The notes: generated by a model from the sequence alone, not told the origin. A stretch of DNA of 64,000 nt from Pseudoduganella rivuli (GCF_009674485.1 NZ_WKJJ01000007.1:186001-250000); one strand, 5' to 3'. Counted from the first letter of the stretch, positions 8,414 through 17,583 are shown. A program made the numbers and translations.

Positions 8414-10681
8414 ATGAAACTGAAGAAAAAGATCACCTTGTTGTCGGTTGCGGTGGCCCTGTGCTGCGGCGGCGCCCTGGCCGCGGAGACGGGCGCCATT
8501 GCCGAGCCTGCCAGCAAGCCCTGGATGGACGCGCGCAAGAATCCGGCCGAGCGCGCCGAGCTGGCGGTGCGCGCCATGACACTCGATGAAAAACTCAAGC
8601 TGGTGTATGGCTACCTGGGCGCCGACATGGAGTCGAAAAAGCACAAGCGCCCGGCGGAAGCCCATGTGCAATCGGCCGGTTTCGTCTACGGCGTGCCCCG
8701 CCTGGGCATTCCGCACTTGCGGGAAAGCGATGCCGGCATCGGCGTGGCCAGCCAGGCCGGCCCGGATGCCCGGCCCGCCACGGCGTTGCCCTCCGGCCTG
8801 AACACGGCCGCCACCTGGGATGTGCAGACCGCCTACGCGGGCGGCGCCATGATCGGCGCGGAAGCCCGCGGCTATGGCTTCAACGTGCTGCTGGCCGGCG
8901 GCGTTAACCTGATGCGCGAGCCGCGCAACGGGCGCAATTTCGAATATGGCGGCGAAGACCCGCTGCTGGCGGGTAAGATGGTCGGGGCGCAAATCCGCGG
9001 CATCCAGTCCAACCGCGTGATTTCCACGCTCAAGCATTACGCGCTGAATGACCAGGAAAGCGGGCGCACCACGTTGAACGTGAAAATCGACGACCAGTCG
9101 GCCCGCATGTCGGACTTGCTGGCGCTGCAGATCGCCAATGAAGAGGGCAAGCCCGGCTCGGTCATGTGTTCGTACAACCGCGTCAATGGCGCGTATGCAT
9201 GTGAAAACAGTTACCTGCTGACGGAAGTGCTGAAACAGGACTGGGGTTTCAAAGGCTGGGTGATGTCGGACTGGGGCGCCTTGCACAGCACGATCCCGGC
9301 CGCCAACGCGGGCCTGGACCAGCAATCGGGCTTCCCGTTCGACCTGGCCGATTACTTCGCCGCGCCGCTGAAGGAAGCGGTCCTGAATGGCTGGGTACCG
9401 CAGGCGCGGCTGGACGACATGGCGCGCCGCATCGTGCACGCGATGTTCGAGCACGGCGTGGTGGACCAGCCGGTCGTGGCGGCGCCGGAAAAAATCGACT
9501 TCAAGGCCCATGCCGCGGTGTCGCTGAAGGATGCGCAGGAAGGCATGGTGCTGTTGAAAAACCAGGGCGACATCCTGCCGCTGAAGAAGGACGTCAAGCG
9601 CGTGGCGGTGATCGGCGGCTATGCCGACAAGGGCGTGCTGGCCGGCGGCGGGTCGTCGCTGGTGTACCCTGCCGGCGGCAATGCGGTGCCGGGCCTGGAA
9701 CCGAAGTCGTGGCCCGGCCCGGTGATGGTGTACCCGTCGCCGCCGCTGAAAGCCATCCAGCAGCGGTTGCCCCATGCCGTGGTGACGTTCCACGATGGTT
9801 CGGATCCGGCCGCTGCCGCGAAACTCGCGCGCGAGGCCGACGTGGCGCTGGTGTTTGCCACCCAATGGACTGGCGAAGCGATGGATGTGCCGGATTTGTC
9901 GCTGCCGAACAAACAGGATGCGTTGATCGCGGCCGTGGCGTCGGCCAACAGCAAGACGGTCGTGGTGCTGGAAACCGGCGGCCCGGTGACGATGCCGTGG
10001 CTGGCGAAGGCGCCGGCGGTGCTGGAAGCGTGGTATCCGGGCACCAGTGGCGGCGAAGCCATAGCCAGCGTGCTGTTTGGCGAAGTCAACCCGTCCGGCC
10101 ACCTGCCGGCCACGTACCCGGCGTCGGAAGCGCAATTGCCGCGACCGGTACTGGACGGTTACCCGCATGTGGAGGACAAGCGTTTCGATGTCGATTACCA
10201 CGAAGGCGCGGCGGTTGGCTATAAATGGTTCGATTTGAAAGGGCACAAGCCGCTGTTCCCGTTCGGCCATGGCTTGTCGTACACCCAATTCGCGCTGGCG
10301 GATTTGAACGCCGGGGTCAAGGATGGCGTGCTGCGCGCCGCGTTCAGCGTGAAGAACACGGGCAAGGTGGCGGGCAAGGAAGTGGCGCAACTCTATGTCG
10401 CGCCGGTCAGCACCCGCTGGGAAGCGCCCAAGCGGCTGGTCGGCTTCCACAAGGCCGATGTGAAACCGGGCGCCGCCGCCAAGGTGGTGTTGTCGGTTGA
10501 TCCGCGCCTGCTGGCCATGTACGACTCGGCCACCAAAACGTGGAAAGTCGCCGGCGGCGATTACAAGGTGATCCTGGCGGCCGACGCCGGCGGCAGCGAG
10601 GCGGCCAGCCAGGTCGTGCATCTCGAGGCGGCCGAGTATGACGTCAACGGCAAGCCGCTGCGCGCCGCACCGCGCCAGTGA
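8414..10681 (+). CDS. GH3 beta-glucosidase, secreted (copy 1)
   Basis: A 755-residue family 3 glycoside hydrolase that releases terminal beta-glucose (beta-xylose is possible) from oligosaccharides. The start is the ATG at 8414, giving the signal peptide MKLKKKITLLSVAVALCCGG, then ALAA; an upstream in-frame TTG at 8390 lies inside the hairpin's T-tract and is unlikely. The catalytic nucleophile is Asp286 (GWVMSDWGA). The alpha/beta sandwich follows (MVLLKNQGDILPL), then the fibronectin-like C-terminal domain (FPFGHGLSYTQF, GKEVAQLYV). A paralogue at 25218-27467 is almost colinear, including a 62-base identical stretch. No strong ribosome-binding site is visible. The role is probably removal of exposed glucose from trimmed xyloglucan oligosaccharides. 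Confidence 0.93.
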   Translation: MKLKKKITLLSVAVALCCGGALAAETGAIAEPASKPWMDARKNPAERAELAVRAMTLDEKLKLVYGYLGADMESKKHKRPAEAHVQSAGFVYGVPRLGIPHLRESDAGIGVASQAGPDARPATALPSGLNTAATWDVQTAYAGGAMIGAEARGYGFNVLLAGGVNLMREPRNGRNFEYGGEDPLLAGKMVGAQIRGIQSNRVISTLKHYALNDQESGRTTLNVKIDDQSARMSDLLALQIANEEGKPGSVMCSYNRVNGAYACENSYLLTEVLKQDWGFKGWVMSDWGALHSTIPAANAGLDQQSGFPFDLADYFAAPLKEAVLNGWVPQARLDDMARRIVHAMFEHGVVDQPVVAAPEKIDFKAHAAVSLKDAQEGMVLLKNQGDILPLKKDVKRVAVIGGYADKGVLAGGGSSLVYPAGGNAVPGLEPKSWPGPVMVYPSPPLKAIQQRLPHAVVTFHDGSDPAAAAKLAREADVALVFATQWTGEAMDVPDLSLPNKQDALIAAVASANSKTVVVLETGGPVTMPWLAKAPAVLEAWYPGTSGGEAIASVLFGEVNPSGHLPATYPASEAQLPRPVLDGYPHVEDKRFDVDYHEGAAVGYKWFDLKGHKPLFPFGHGLSYTQFALADLNAGVKDGVLRAAFSVKNTGKVAGKEVAQLYVAPVSTRWEAPKRLVGFHKADVKPGAAAKVVLSVDPRLLAMYDSATKTWKVAGGDYKVILAADAGGSEAASQVVHLEAAEYDVNGKPLRAAPRQ

Positions 10682-10688
10682 CCCTGCC

Positions 10689-10724
10689 GGCCGGGTTGTG
10701 GCAAAAACACGCCACTTCCCGGCC
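10689..10724 (+). terminator. Strong stem-loop after the GH3 gene
   Basis: Outer arms GGCCGGG/CCCGGCC and inner arms GTGGC/GCCAC enclose AAAAACAC, starting 7 bases after the GH3 stop. There is no downstream U-run, so it is either a Rho-assisted 3' end or an RNA-stabilising hairpin. The following bases to 10810 carry TTATGATCG, a plausible -10 for the AraC gene. Confidence 0.45.
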
Positions 10725-10810
10725 CTGGTCCCCGGTGTCGTGCTGAACTGTTATGATCGCCACACCCATCGAGAAGTGTGGGGTGAGACAGTTCAAAACA
10801 CGGTACCGTA

Positions 10811-12025
10811 ATGCAAGAGTTTTATAAGAAGGCGCTGATTGCGCTGCTTTGCCTGGTGGTCGCCAATGCGCTGCTGGCCTGGTTCTTTATTCATCAGAGT
10901 TTTCCGACGCTGACGCTGCTGCCAGCGGAAAAAGACGGCGTCCGCTGGCATTACGATACCTATACCGACGTCGCGACCGGCGGGGCGTCGACCATTCGCC
11001 TGCACGACGCTTCGCGCGAACGGCTGCGCTACCATTTCCGCCTGAGCGATAAGTCCGAATTTCCGTTTGTCTCCGCCCAACTGGAAATGGAGAGTGCCAA
11101 GGGGAAGCAGGGCGTCGTCGATTGGTCGAAATACCACACCATTACCTTTGTTGCCAAATGCGCTCCCGCCGGTTCGATGACGTTTGTTGTCAACACCTTC
11201 GACGACCAGGTCACCAAACCCGGCTATTACGCAACGTACCGCTCGCCCGGCACTTATTTTTCCTGCAATGAGCAGGGCGTCCCGGTCTCGCTGGACCTGG
11301 CCCGGCTCTACATCCCCGACTGGTGGTTTTACCAGATGAAGCTGGACCTGTCGCACCAGGGCTATAAGCTGGACAAGGTGGCGAGACTGGTGTTCGGCAC
11401 CAGTCCCACCAATCCGCGCAATGTCGATTCTTATTTTGAAGTCGGTGAAGTGACGCTGCACGGCCGCGATTACCGTTATATTTCCGCGCTGGTGATCATC
11501 ATCTTGTCCAGCTGGGCCGCTTTCGGCGCGTGGTTTTTCCTGGCCCATACGCGCGCGCTGATGGCCAGCCTGGATTCGAAAATGAAGAAGGACTTGCCAT
11601 TGGTGGCATACCGCCAGCTGACGCTGGAGCCCTACAAGGACAAGGAAAAAGCCAACGTATTGCGGTATATCGCGACGAATTACACCAATACCGAGCTGGA
11701 CCTGGAATGCGTGGTCAATGAGACCGGCGCCAACCGGAACAAGGTCAATGACGTCCTGAAAACCGAGCTCGGCATGACGTTCACCAGCTATCTCAACAAG
11801 CTGCGGCTGACGGAAGCCGCCCGGCTGCTGTCCGAGAAGAACAGTGCAGCCGTGGCGGAAATTGCGTATTCAGTCGGTTATGGGAACGTGTCGTACTTTA
11901 ACAAGCTGTTCAAGGAAGAATACGGCTGCACGCCGAAAGCCTTCCGCTCGCTCGCCAGCCAGCAAGAGCAACATGCCGGCTCCCTCCCGTCCGAAGCGCC
12001 CGCCGTTCCTGCCGATACGGCCTGA
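10811..12025 (+). CDS. Membrane-tethered AraC-family regulator with a periplasmic sensor
   Basis: A 404-residue one-component regulator with unusual topology. TM1 spans about residues 8-27. Residues 30-222 are predicted periplasmic and rich in beta-strand, with an aromatic pattern (WHYDTYTD, WSKYHTITFVAK, IPDWWFYQMKLDL, VDSYFEVGEVTLHGRDY) that recalls carbohydrate-binding beta-sandwiches; Cys117 and Cys152 could form a disulfide. TM2 is about 224-245. A linker leads to a C-terminal AraC/XylS double helix-turn-helix (about 284-388; VAEIAYSVGYGNVSYFNKLFKEEYGCTPKAFR). It may therefore sense a glycan in the periplasm and bind DNA from the membrane. It sits directly upstream of TonB receptor 1. 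No Shine-Dalgarno is evident. Confidence 0.85.
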   Translation: MQEFYKKALIALLCLVVANALLAWFFIHQSFPTLTLLPAEKDGVRWHYDTYTDVATGGASTIRLHDASRERLRYHFRLSDKSEFPFVSAQLEMESAKGKQGVVDWSKYHTITFVAKCAPAGSMTFVVNTFDDQVTKPGYYATYRSPGTYFSCNEQGVPVSLDLARLYIPDWWFYQMKLDLSHQGYKLDKVARLVFGTSPTNPRNVDSYFEVGEVTLHGRDYRYISALVIIILSSWAAFGAWFFLAHTRALMASLDSKMKKDLPLVAYRQLTLEPYKDKEKANVLRYIATNYTNTELDLECVVNETGANRNKVNDVLKTELGMTFTSYLNKLRLTEAARLLSEKNSAAVAEIAYSVGYGNVSYFNKLFKEEYGCTPKAFRSLASQQEQHAGSLPSEAPAVPADTA

Positions 12026-12154
12026 ATCCCCCGGCGCATGACCGGATTCCCTCGCGTTGGTGGTGCAAATACCACAGCATGCCGGCTGCGCTCCACCGCT
12101 GGTCAGGCAGACTGCCGTGTGGCGTTAAGGAAGTGTTCATTTTCGTGTTCATAG

Positions 12155-12175
12155 TTGGTGATTTTCGCAATTGCC
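12155..12175 (+). promoter_or_regulatory. XylR-type motif, copy 2 (TonB receptor 1)
   Basis: Exact core TTGGTGATTTTCGCAATTG plus CC, 102 bases before the TonB receptor start. It matches the majority base at every position of the alignment of the family's copies. A related TTCATTTTCGTGTTCAT stretch lies just upstream, possibly a second half-site. Confidence 0.7.
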
Positions 12176-12276
12176 GGGGCTGAGGGGTTACAACCAGAAT
12201 GCAATCGTTGCAGAGCGCTTTGCAGGCCGGCGACACCCTACAAAAACAGCCGTACACGAAAGTTGAGGAGATCAAA

Positions 12277-15200
12277 TTGCAAGAATTAAAGAAAACAGCG
12301 ATTGCCGCAGGCGTGGCGCAAGCCGTGCTGCTGGCCAGCGGCGCCCTGTTCGGGCACGCGGCGTTTGCCGCGGACAATGCCAAGCCTGAAACCAATACCG
12401 TTGTCGTGGTGGGCCAGCGCGCCGCGCTGGCGTCGGCCCAGAAGATCAAGCAGGATGCCGATGAAATCGTGGACTCGGTGGTGGCCGACGACATCGGCAA
12501 ATTGCCGGACAAGTCGGTGACGGAAGTATTGCAACGGATCGCCGGCGTGACCATCGACCGCACGCTGAACCGCGCCGACCCGCAGCAGGGCGTGGGCGAC
12601 GGCATCAACCACTTTGCCGCCGAGGGTACCGGCGTGTCGATCCGCGGCCTGAGCCTGGTGCGTTCGGAACTCAATGGCCGCGACGCGTTCTCCGCCAACG
12701 GCGGCCGTTCGCTGAGCTTTGAAGATGTGCCGCCGGAACTGATGGCAGGCATCGACGTCTACAAGAACCCGTCGGCCGAACAAATCGAGGGCGGCATTGG
12801 CGGCCTGGTCAATCTGCGCACGGCGCTGCCGTTCGACCACAAGGGCCGCAAGGTGGCGTTTTCCGTGGAAGCCGCCCGTTCGGTCTTGCGTGGCAAGAAT
12901 TCGCCCGCGTTCTCCGGCCTGGTGTCGGACCGCTGGGATACGCCGATGGGCCAGTTCGGCGCGCTGCTGGACGTGGCGCACTCGCGCCTGAACACCCGCA
13001 GCGACGGCATGCAGGTGAGCCCGTATATCCCGCTCACCAATGCGGTCAAGGGCGATACCAGCGGCAAGCAGTATTGGGTGCCGCCGGGCGGCGGCTGGAC
13101 CTCGAACAATTTCGAGCGCGACCGCGACGGCCTGTATGGCGCGCTGCAGTGGAAAAAAGATTCGCTGTCGTCCGCGCTGACTTACTTCCGCTCGAAATAC
13201 AAGATGCATTCGACGGAAAACGCGCTGTTCAGCACCACCAATCCGCTCAGCATCGTGCTCGACCCGGGCGCCACGTTTGACGACAAGGGCGCGCTGCTGA
13301 TGGGCACCATGCGTGCGCCGAAGGAGCCGGGCATCGGCGTCGGCACCGATTCGCGCGCCGTGGGCCGCGATGCCGACACCCGCGACCTGGCGTGGAACCT
13401 GCAATGGCGCGCCAACAGCCAGTGGGTGTTCAAGACCGATGTGCAGCGCACCACAGCCACCACGTCCGGCTGGGACAACACCATCGGCCTGGATGGCTAC
13501 GCGCCGAAGGAGTCGATGAATCTGGCGACGTCGCCGGCCACCCTGGTGTTCGACGCGCAAGATCGTGCCTTCCTGGGCGATGCGAACAATTACTACTGGA
13601 GTTTTGCCCAGGAACACCGCGACCATGCGGTGGCTTCGCAGAACGCGGCGCGCATCGATGCCAAATACACGTTCGAAAATCCGGTGCTGAACGACTTGCG
13701 TTTTGGCGTGCGCTTCACGGACCGCAAGGCGGAAACCCGTTCGACGCACGACAGCGAATGGTCGCAAATCACGCAAAGCTGGGCGGTGGGCGACTCGTGG
13801 CAGCCGCTGAATTCCTTCGCCTACCTGAAGGACCCGCGCTTCGCCGGCAACAACATGGTGCATGCGTTTAATAATTTCTTTGGCGGCAAAGTTGCCACCC
13901 CGCCAAGTGTCGTGGTGCCGGATCCATCCATGGTGGTCGGTACGCCGCCGGAAGCGTTCGCCAAGCTGCATGGTTACACCCAGCTGGTCTGCAAGGCCCC
14001 GTGCCCGGACTGGATCAAGTGGAGCCCGGCGCCATACGGCGACGACAAGGGCCTGAACGTGCAGAACGAGCGCACCAAGGCGGCTTACGCCCAACTGCGC
14101 TTCGGCTTTGAAGACTTGCCGTATCCGGTCGATGGCAATGTCGGCTTGCGCGTGGTGCGCACCGACATGTCGGCCACCGGGTATACGTTGTTCAGCCCGC
14201 CGAATGCGCAGGTGCCGGGCGTGCCGCTCATCGCGGCGCAGTCGGACAAGCAATCATTCGACAACAGCTATACGAATTACCTGCCGAGCCTGAACTTGCG
14301 CATGAAGGCAGGCAGCGAACTGCAATTCCGCGCCGCGTTTGCGAAAGGGATGACGCGTCCGGAGTTCTACCAGATGCAGGCGTACACCACGCTGAGCCAG
14401 AATGTGCACACGCACCAGGACACGGTCACCAAAACAACCGTGCTGGATTCGGTCGATTACAGCGGCAATGCGCGCGGCAATCCGATGCTGCGGCCAACCC
14501 AGTCGAGCAACATCGACTTGAGCGCCGAGTGGTACTTCGGCCGCACCAGCTCGCTGACCATGGCCGTGTTCAACAAGCGTTTGAAGGACATCATTATTGG
14601 CCGCACCACGGCCTATACGCTCAATGACAATGCCGGCCAACCGCACGACTTCCTGATCACCGCGCCCGTCAATGGTGCGAAAGGCCGCGCAACCGGTGTG
14701 GAAATCGGCTACCAGCAATACTTCGACAGGCTGCCAGGCTGGCTGTCCGGCTTTGGCGTGTCGGGCAACTACACCTACATCGACAGCCGCCTGAACCTTG
14801 GCAAGCCGGTCGGCGGCGTCTGGTGTACGCCGAAGGACACCAACGAAGCCAACATGGCGCGCGACCTGGCCGGCTGCGACACCGATGGCCACTTGCTGGG
14901 CGGGGTGCCGATGACGGGGTTGTCGAAGAATGCAATGAACTTCGCGCTGCTGTACGACCAGGGGCCATGGTCGGCGCGCGTGGCCTACGGCTGGCGTTCG
15001 AAGTACCTGCAGGCGGTCAATGGCTGGGGTACGGCCGGCAACAACGGTGTCGACCTGAACCCGGCCAGCCCGAACAAGGGTGGCGCATATACGGTGAACT
15101 ATGCGTTACCGACCTGGGGTGGCGCCTACGGCCAGGTGGACATGGGCATGCATTACAAGGTGGATGAAAACTTCACGGTGGCTTTCGAAGCGCAAAACCT

Positions 15201-15309
15201 GAACAATGCCCTGTACAAGCAATATATGCAGCAGCAGATCGGCCTGAAAGAGCGAGGCTCGTTCTACACCGGCCGCCGCTATACGCTGCAGGCGCGCTAC
15301 AGTTTCTAA
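12277..15309 (+). CDS. TonB-dependent outer-membrane receptor 1 (sugar type)
   Basis: A 1010-residue receptor predicted to import oligosaccharides across the outer membrane. The start is a TTG at 12277: GAGGAG lies about 7 bases upstream, and the N-terminus then aligns residue for residue with receptor 2 (KKTAIAAGVAQAVLLASG against KKTAIAIGVAQIVMMASG). An upstream ATG at 12199 lacks these supports. After the signal peptide comes a TonB-box-like NTVVVVGQR, the plug (DDIGKLPDKSVTEVLQRIAGV, VSIRGLSLVRSELNGRD, FEDVPPELMAGIDVYKNP) and a barrel ending in YTLQARYSF. It fits the large Xanthomonas/Caulobacter-type receptor family. It is followed by a strong terminator, so it is a single-gene unit behind motif copy 2. 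Confidence 0.93.
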   Translation: MQELKKTAIAAGVAQAVLLASGALFGHAAFAADNAKPETNTVVVVGQRAALASAQKIKQDADEIVDSVVADDIGKLPDKSVTEVLQRIAGVTIDRTLNRADPQQGVGDGINHFAAEGTGVSIRGLSLVRSELNGRDAFSANGGRSLSFEDVPPELMAGIDVYKNPSAEQIEGGIGGLVNLRTALPFDHKGRKVAFSVEAARSVLRGKNSPAFSGLVSDRWDTPMGQFGALLDVAHSRLNTRSDGMQVSPYIPLTNAVKGDTSGKQYWVPPGGGWTSNNFERDRDGLYGALQWKKDSLSSALTYFRSKYKMHSTENALFSTTNPLSIVLDPGATFDDKGALLMGTMRAPKEPGIGVGTDSRAVGRDADTRDLAWNLQWRANSQWVFKTDVQRTTATTSGWDNTIGLDGYAPKESMNLATSPATLVFDAQDRAFLGDANNYYWSFAQEHRDHAVASQNAARIDAKYTFENPVLNDLRFGVRFTDRKAETRSTHDSEWSQITQSWAVGDSWQPLNSFAYLKDPRFAGNNMVHAFNNFFGGKVATPPSVVVPDPSMVVGTPPEAFAKLHGYTQLVCKAPCPDWIKWSPAPYGDDKGLNVQNERTKAAYAQLRFGFEDLPYPVDGNVGLRVVRTDMSATGYTLFSPPNAQVPGVPLIAAQSDKQSFDNSYTNYLPSLNLRMKAGSELQFRAAFAKGMTRPEFYQMQAYTTLSQNVHTHQDTVTKTTVLDSVDYSGNARGNPMLRPTQSSNIDLSAEWYFGRTSSLTMAVFNKRLKDIIIGRTTAYTLNDNAGQPHDFLITAPVNGAKGRATGVEIGYQQYFDRLPGWLSGFGVSGNYTYIDSRLNLGKPVGGVWCTPKDTNEANMARDLAGCDTDGHLLGGVPMTGLSKNAMNFALLYDQGPWSARVAYGWRSKYLQAVNGWGTAGNNGVDLNPASPNKGGAYTVNYALPTWGGAYGQVDMGMHYKVDENFTVAFEAQNLNNALYKQYMQQQIGLKERGSFYTGRRYTLQARYSF

Positions 15310-15333
15310 GCGCAGCTGATATATTAAATGCCT

Positions 15334-15400
15334 GCGCCGGTTCTGATACCGGCGCCATTCAAAGCCATGTCTCCGACATGGCTTTTTTTTTTTTTTTTTT
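15334..15400 (+). terminator. Double hairpin terminator of TonB receptor 1
   Basis: A first stem GCGCCGGT/ACCGGCGC (15334-15355) is followed by AGCCATGTC-TCC-GACATGGCT (15363-15383) and an uninterrupted run of 18 T. It is one of the strongest intrinsic terminators in the window. Confidence 0.93.
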
Positions 15401-15835
15401 GAGCCGGTTTTATCGGGGATAATTACTGAAACCTTATTAAGCAAGGAATAGAAAAAGGAATAAGTAAAGGCATTGCATCATATCGCTGCCAATTAAATGA
15501 ATATGAAATTGGACCAGGAAGAGGGCGGCGCAACAGGCGCCCGCTACCAACTGGACTGCCCGCCGCGCCCTGCGGCGCCCGACCGCCCTCCGGCCGGGAC
15601 TTCGAACCCGGCTGAAACGGGTGCGTAGCCACTTGCACTACCTGCAGAACTAATCGCAATTTTTGCACATTGGTAGAAATTCCCCTATGGGCGTTACCGG
15701 TTCCCGCGCCTGCGCAACTAAGCTGGCGCCGTGGGTTAGCTTCCGCTACCCACATCCGGCCCACGCTATCCAAGGCCCATGTCCGGACCGGATATTGCCC
15801 GAAATAATAAAAAAGATAGTTAAACGGAGGAGACG
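15401..15835. other. Intergenic region without a supported gene
   Basis: No reading frame here looks coding. The first 100 bases are AT-rich, while 15520-15620 is very GC-rich. The stem-loop GTGGGTTAGC-TTCC-GCTACCCAC (15731-15753) resembles a REP-like palindrome. CCGGGACTTCGAACCCGG (15595-15612) is tRNA-T-arm-like but does not fold into a tRNA. The end (15829-15834) has a GGAGGAGACG ribosome-binding site identical to the one before the intact GH74 gene. Confidence 0.5.
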
Positions 15836-16118
15836 TTGAAAATAAAACCATGCACCGCATTAATGTCGGCTGCGCTGTTATTGGCGCCGGTTGCGCACGC
15901 GGAAAAATATCAATGGGATACCGTCGCCATCGGCGGTGGTGGTGATGCCACCGGTGTTATTCCAGGCAAGTCCGAACGTAATGTCGTCTATCAGCGCATT
16001 GGAGCCGGCGGAGAATACCGGTGGGATGCGCCAAATAAACGCTGCCGCCACGGTTTATTTAATGGGCATCCATATCACGGCCTATGACAGCGGCAACCAG
16101 CCGAGGACTTTCCGATAG
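15836..16118 (+). pseudogene. Relic of a GH74 gene fused by deletion to a PEP-CTERM gene
   Basis: The frame from the TTG at 15836 gives a signal peptide and then EKYQWDTVAIGGGG...KSERNVVYQRIGAGGEYRWD, colinear with the first 65 residues of the intact GH74 protein (ETYQWDAVAMGGGG...RGVVYARTDVGGAYRWD). The catalytic Asp of TDVGG is replaced by Gly. The similarity then stops. In another frame, bases 16073-16100 repeat, with one mismatch, a stretch of the PEP-CTERM gene (30622-30649; peptide ITAYDSGNQ against ITAYDSANQ). The ribosome-binding site is also conserved. The next gene is xylR, as at the intact locus. This is best read as a duplicated GH74-PEP unit collapsed by internal deletion, and no functional product is expected. 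Confidence 0.8.
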
Positions 16119-16250
16119 CAGCGTCAACGGCGGGGCAGAGCGCCACACAGAAGGCGCCTCCCCGCTGCGTAACAAAAAAATATACAGCACGGAGACCATG
16201 ACTATGAAGCACGACCATACCGCCGCTTACGCACAGCTGGTGAGGTTTGT

Positions 16251-17447
16251 ATGAATACCACCAAGGCCCATCGCATTGCGTTGCTGTTTAACGCCAACAA
16301 GAGTTTTGACCGTGAAGTCATCGCCGGCATCGGCGCCTACCTGGGCAGCACCCGCTCGGCCTGGGATTTGTTCCTGGAAGAGGATTTCCGCCTGCGCCTG
16401 TCCGGCATCGAGCACTGGCAGGGCGATGGCATCATTGCCGATTTTGACGACCCGGCGGTGGCCGAGGCGCTGTCGCGCTGCAAGGCGCCGGTGGTGGCCG
16501 TGGGCGGCTCGTACGCCGACGAAGCGCAGTACCCGCAGGGCGTGCCGTACGTGGCGACCGACAACTACAAGCTGATCAAGCTGGCGCGCGATCATTTGAT
16601 CGATGTCGGCCTGCACCGCTTTGCCATGTTCAGCCTGCCGCAGGCGCAGGAAAACCGCTGGGCGCAGGAGCGGGAAAACGCCTTTCTCAGCCTGATGCAG
16701 GAAGACCAGATGGAAGCGGAGATTTTCCGCGGCTGTGAAACCTGCGCCTCGTCGTGGGACGAATCCGTGCAGGGCCAGATCGACTGGCTGCGCAGCCTGC
16801 CGAAGCCCATCGGCATCATTGCCGTCACCGATGCGCGGGCCCGCCAGCTGCTGCAGGCGTGCACCATCGCCGGCGTCGAAGTGCCGGAGCAGGTGGCCAT
16901 CATCGGCATCGACAACGATCCCATGGTGCGCCTGCTGACCCGCATCCCGCTCAGTTCCGTGATCCAGGGCGCACAGGAAATGGGGCGCACGGCCGCCCAT
17001 TTGCTGGACCAGATGCTGCACGGCGTGCGCCTGTCCAACACCCGCATCCAGGTGCCGCCGTCCGGCATCAACGTGTTCGCCTCCAGCCAGCACCAGCCGG
17101 TCCGGCATCCGCACGTGATGCGGGCGCGGCACTTCATCCGCCAGTACGCATGCCAGGGCATCAAGACCCACCAGGTGGCGGAATATGTGGGCGTGTCGCG
17201 TTCATCGCTGGAAGCATACTTCCGCCAGGAACTGGGATGCAGCGTGCACGACGTGATCCTGCGCTTCAAGCTCGATGCCGCCAGGGCCGCGCTGGAAAGC
17301 GGCGAGCGCAGTATTGCCGACGTGGCGCTGGGTTGCGGCTTTACGTCGACCCAGTACATGCACCTGGTATTCAAGCGCGAACTGGGTTGCACCCCGCGGG
17401 CCTATCGCGACCGCGCGCTGGGCGCGGAACAACCGCTCTGCGCCTAG
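16251..17447 (+). CDS. xylR: XylR-like xylose-responsive activator (copy 1)
   Basis: A 398-residue regulator with the architecture of E. coli XylR: an N-terminal periplasmic-binding-protein-like sensor (about 5-285) and a C-terminal AraC double helix-turn-helix (about 290-390). The start HRIALLFNANKSFDREVIAGIGAYL and the blocks WDLFLEEDFRLRL, GDGIIADFDDPAV, YVATDNYKLI, GIIAVTDARARQLLQ and VAIIGIDND follow E. coli XylR closely, so D-xylose is the expected inducer. The DNA-binding domain (IKTHQVAEYVGVSRSSLE, IADVALGCGFTSTQYMHLVFK) is nearly identical to that of copy 2 (30959), so both should recognise the same sites. It lies behind the collapsed GH74/PEP relic. No xylA/xylB genes are in the window. 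Confidence 0.9.
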   Translation: MNTTKAHRIALLFNANKSFDREVIAGIGAYLGSTRSAWDLFLEEDFRLRLSGIEHWQGDGIIADFDDPAVAEALSRCKAPVVAVGGSYADEAQYPQGVPYVATDNYKLIKLARDHLIDVGLHRFAMFSLPQAQENRWAQERENAFLSLMQEDQMEAEIFRGCETCASSWDESVQGQIDWLRSLPKPIGIIAVTDARARQLLQACTIAGVEVPEQVAIIGIDNDPMVRLLTRIPLSSVIQGAQEMGRTAAHLLDQMLHGVRLSNTRIQVPPSGINVFASSQHQPVRHPHVMRARHFIRQYACQGIKTHQVAEYVGVSRSSLEAYFRQELGCSVHDVILRFKLDAARAALESGERSIADVALGCGFTSTQYMHLVFKRELGCTPRAYRDRALGAEQPLCA

Positions 17448-17496
17448 CCTCTGCGCAGGGCATGGCCGGAGCGATTCGCAAGAATTGTTCCGGCGG

Positions 17497-17517
17497 CTGG
17501 TGATTTTCGTACTTGAA
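17497..17517 (+). promoter_or_regulatory. XylR-type motif, copy 3 (GalM-like 1)
   Basis: CTGGTGATTTTCGTACTTG plus AA, 67 bases before the GalM-like start. The TGGTGATTTTCG half is exact and the right half is weaker. Confidence 0.6.
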
Positions 17518-17583
17518 ACGCCATGGCGCGGGTCGCAGAATGACGTGGTGCTCATCCTGCTCGCGCAAGCCCGGCCTTTAATA

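Noticed and set aside
8041..8598. In-frame N-terminal extension of the GH42 protein
   Set aside because: It would cross the divergent promoter region and the start of the GH3 gene, is low-complexity, and would hide the clear signal peptide beginning at 8040.
15580..15660. tRNA-like sequence (CCGGGACTTCGAACCCGG and flanks)
   Set aside because: The stem-loop resembles a T-arm, but no acceptor stem, anticodon arm or D-arm in the right order can be formed on either strand.
15651..15673. Another XylR-type motif (TAATCGCAATTTTTGCACATT)
   Set aside because: It can be aligned only with several gaps and has no intact gene at the right distance.
15600..15780. Degenerate c-di-GMP riboswitch (GGGTGCGTAGCCAC and later GTTACCGG)
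   Set aside because: The core GGGACGCAAAGCC and the second hairpin with its tetraloop receptor are absent; the resemblance is limited to short strings.
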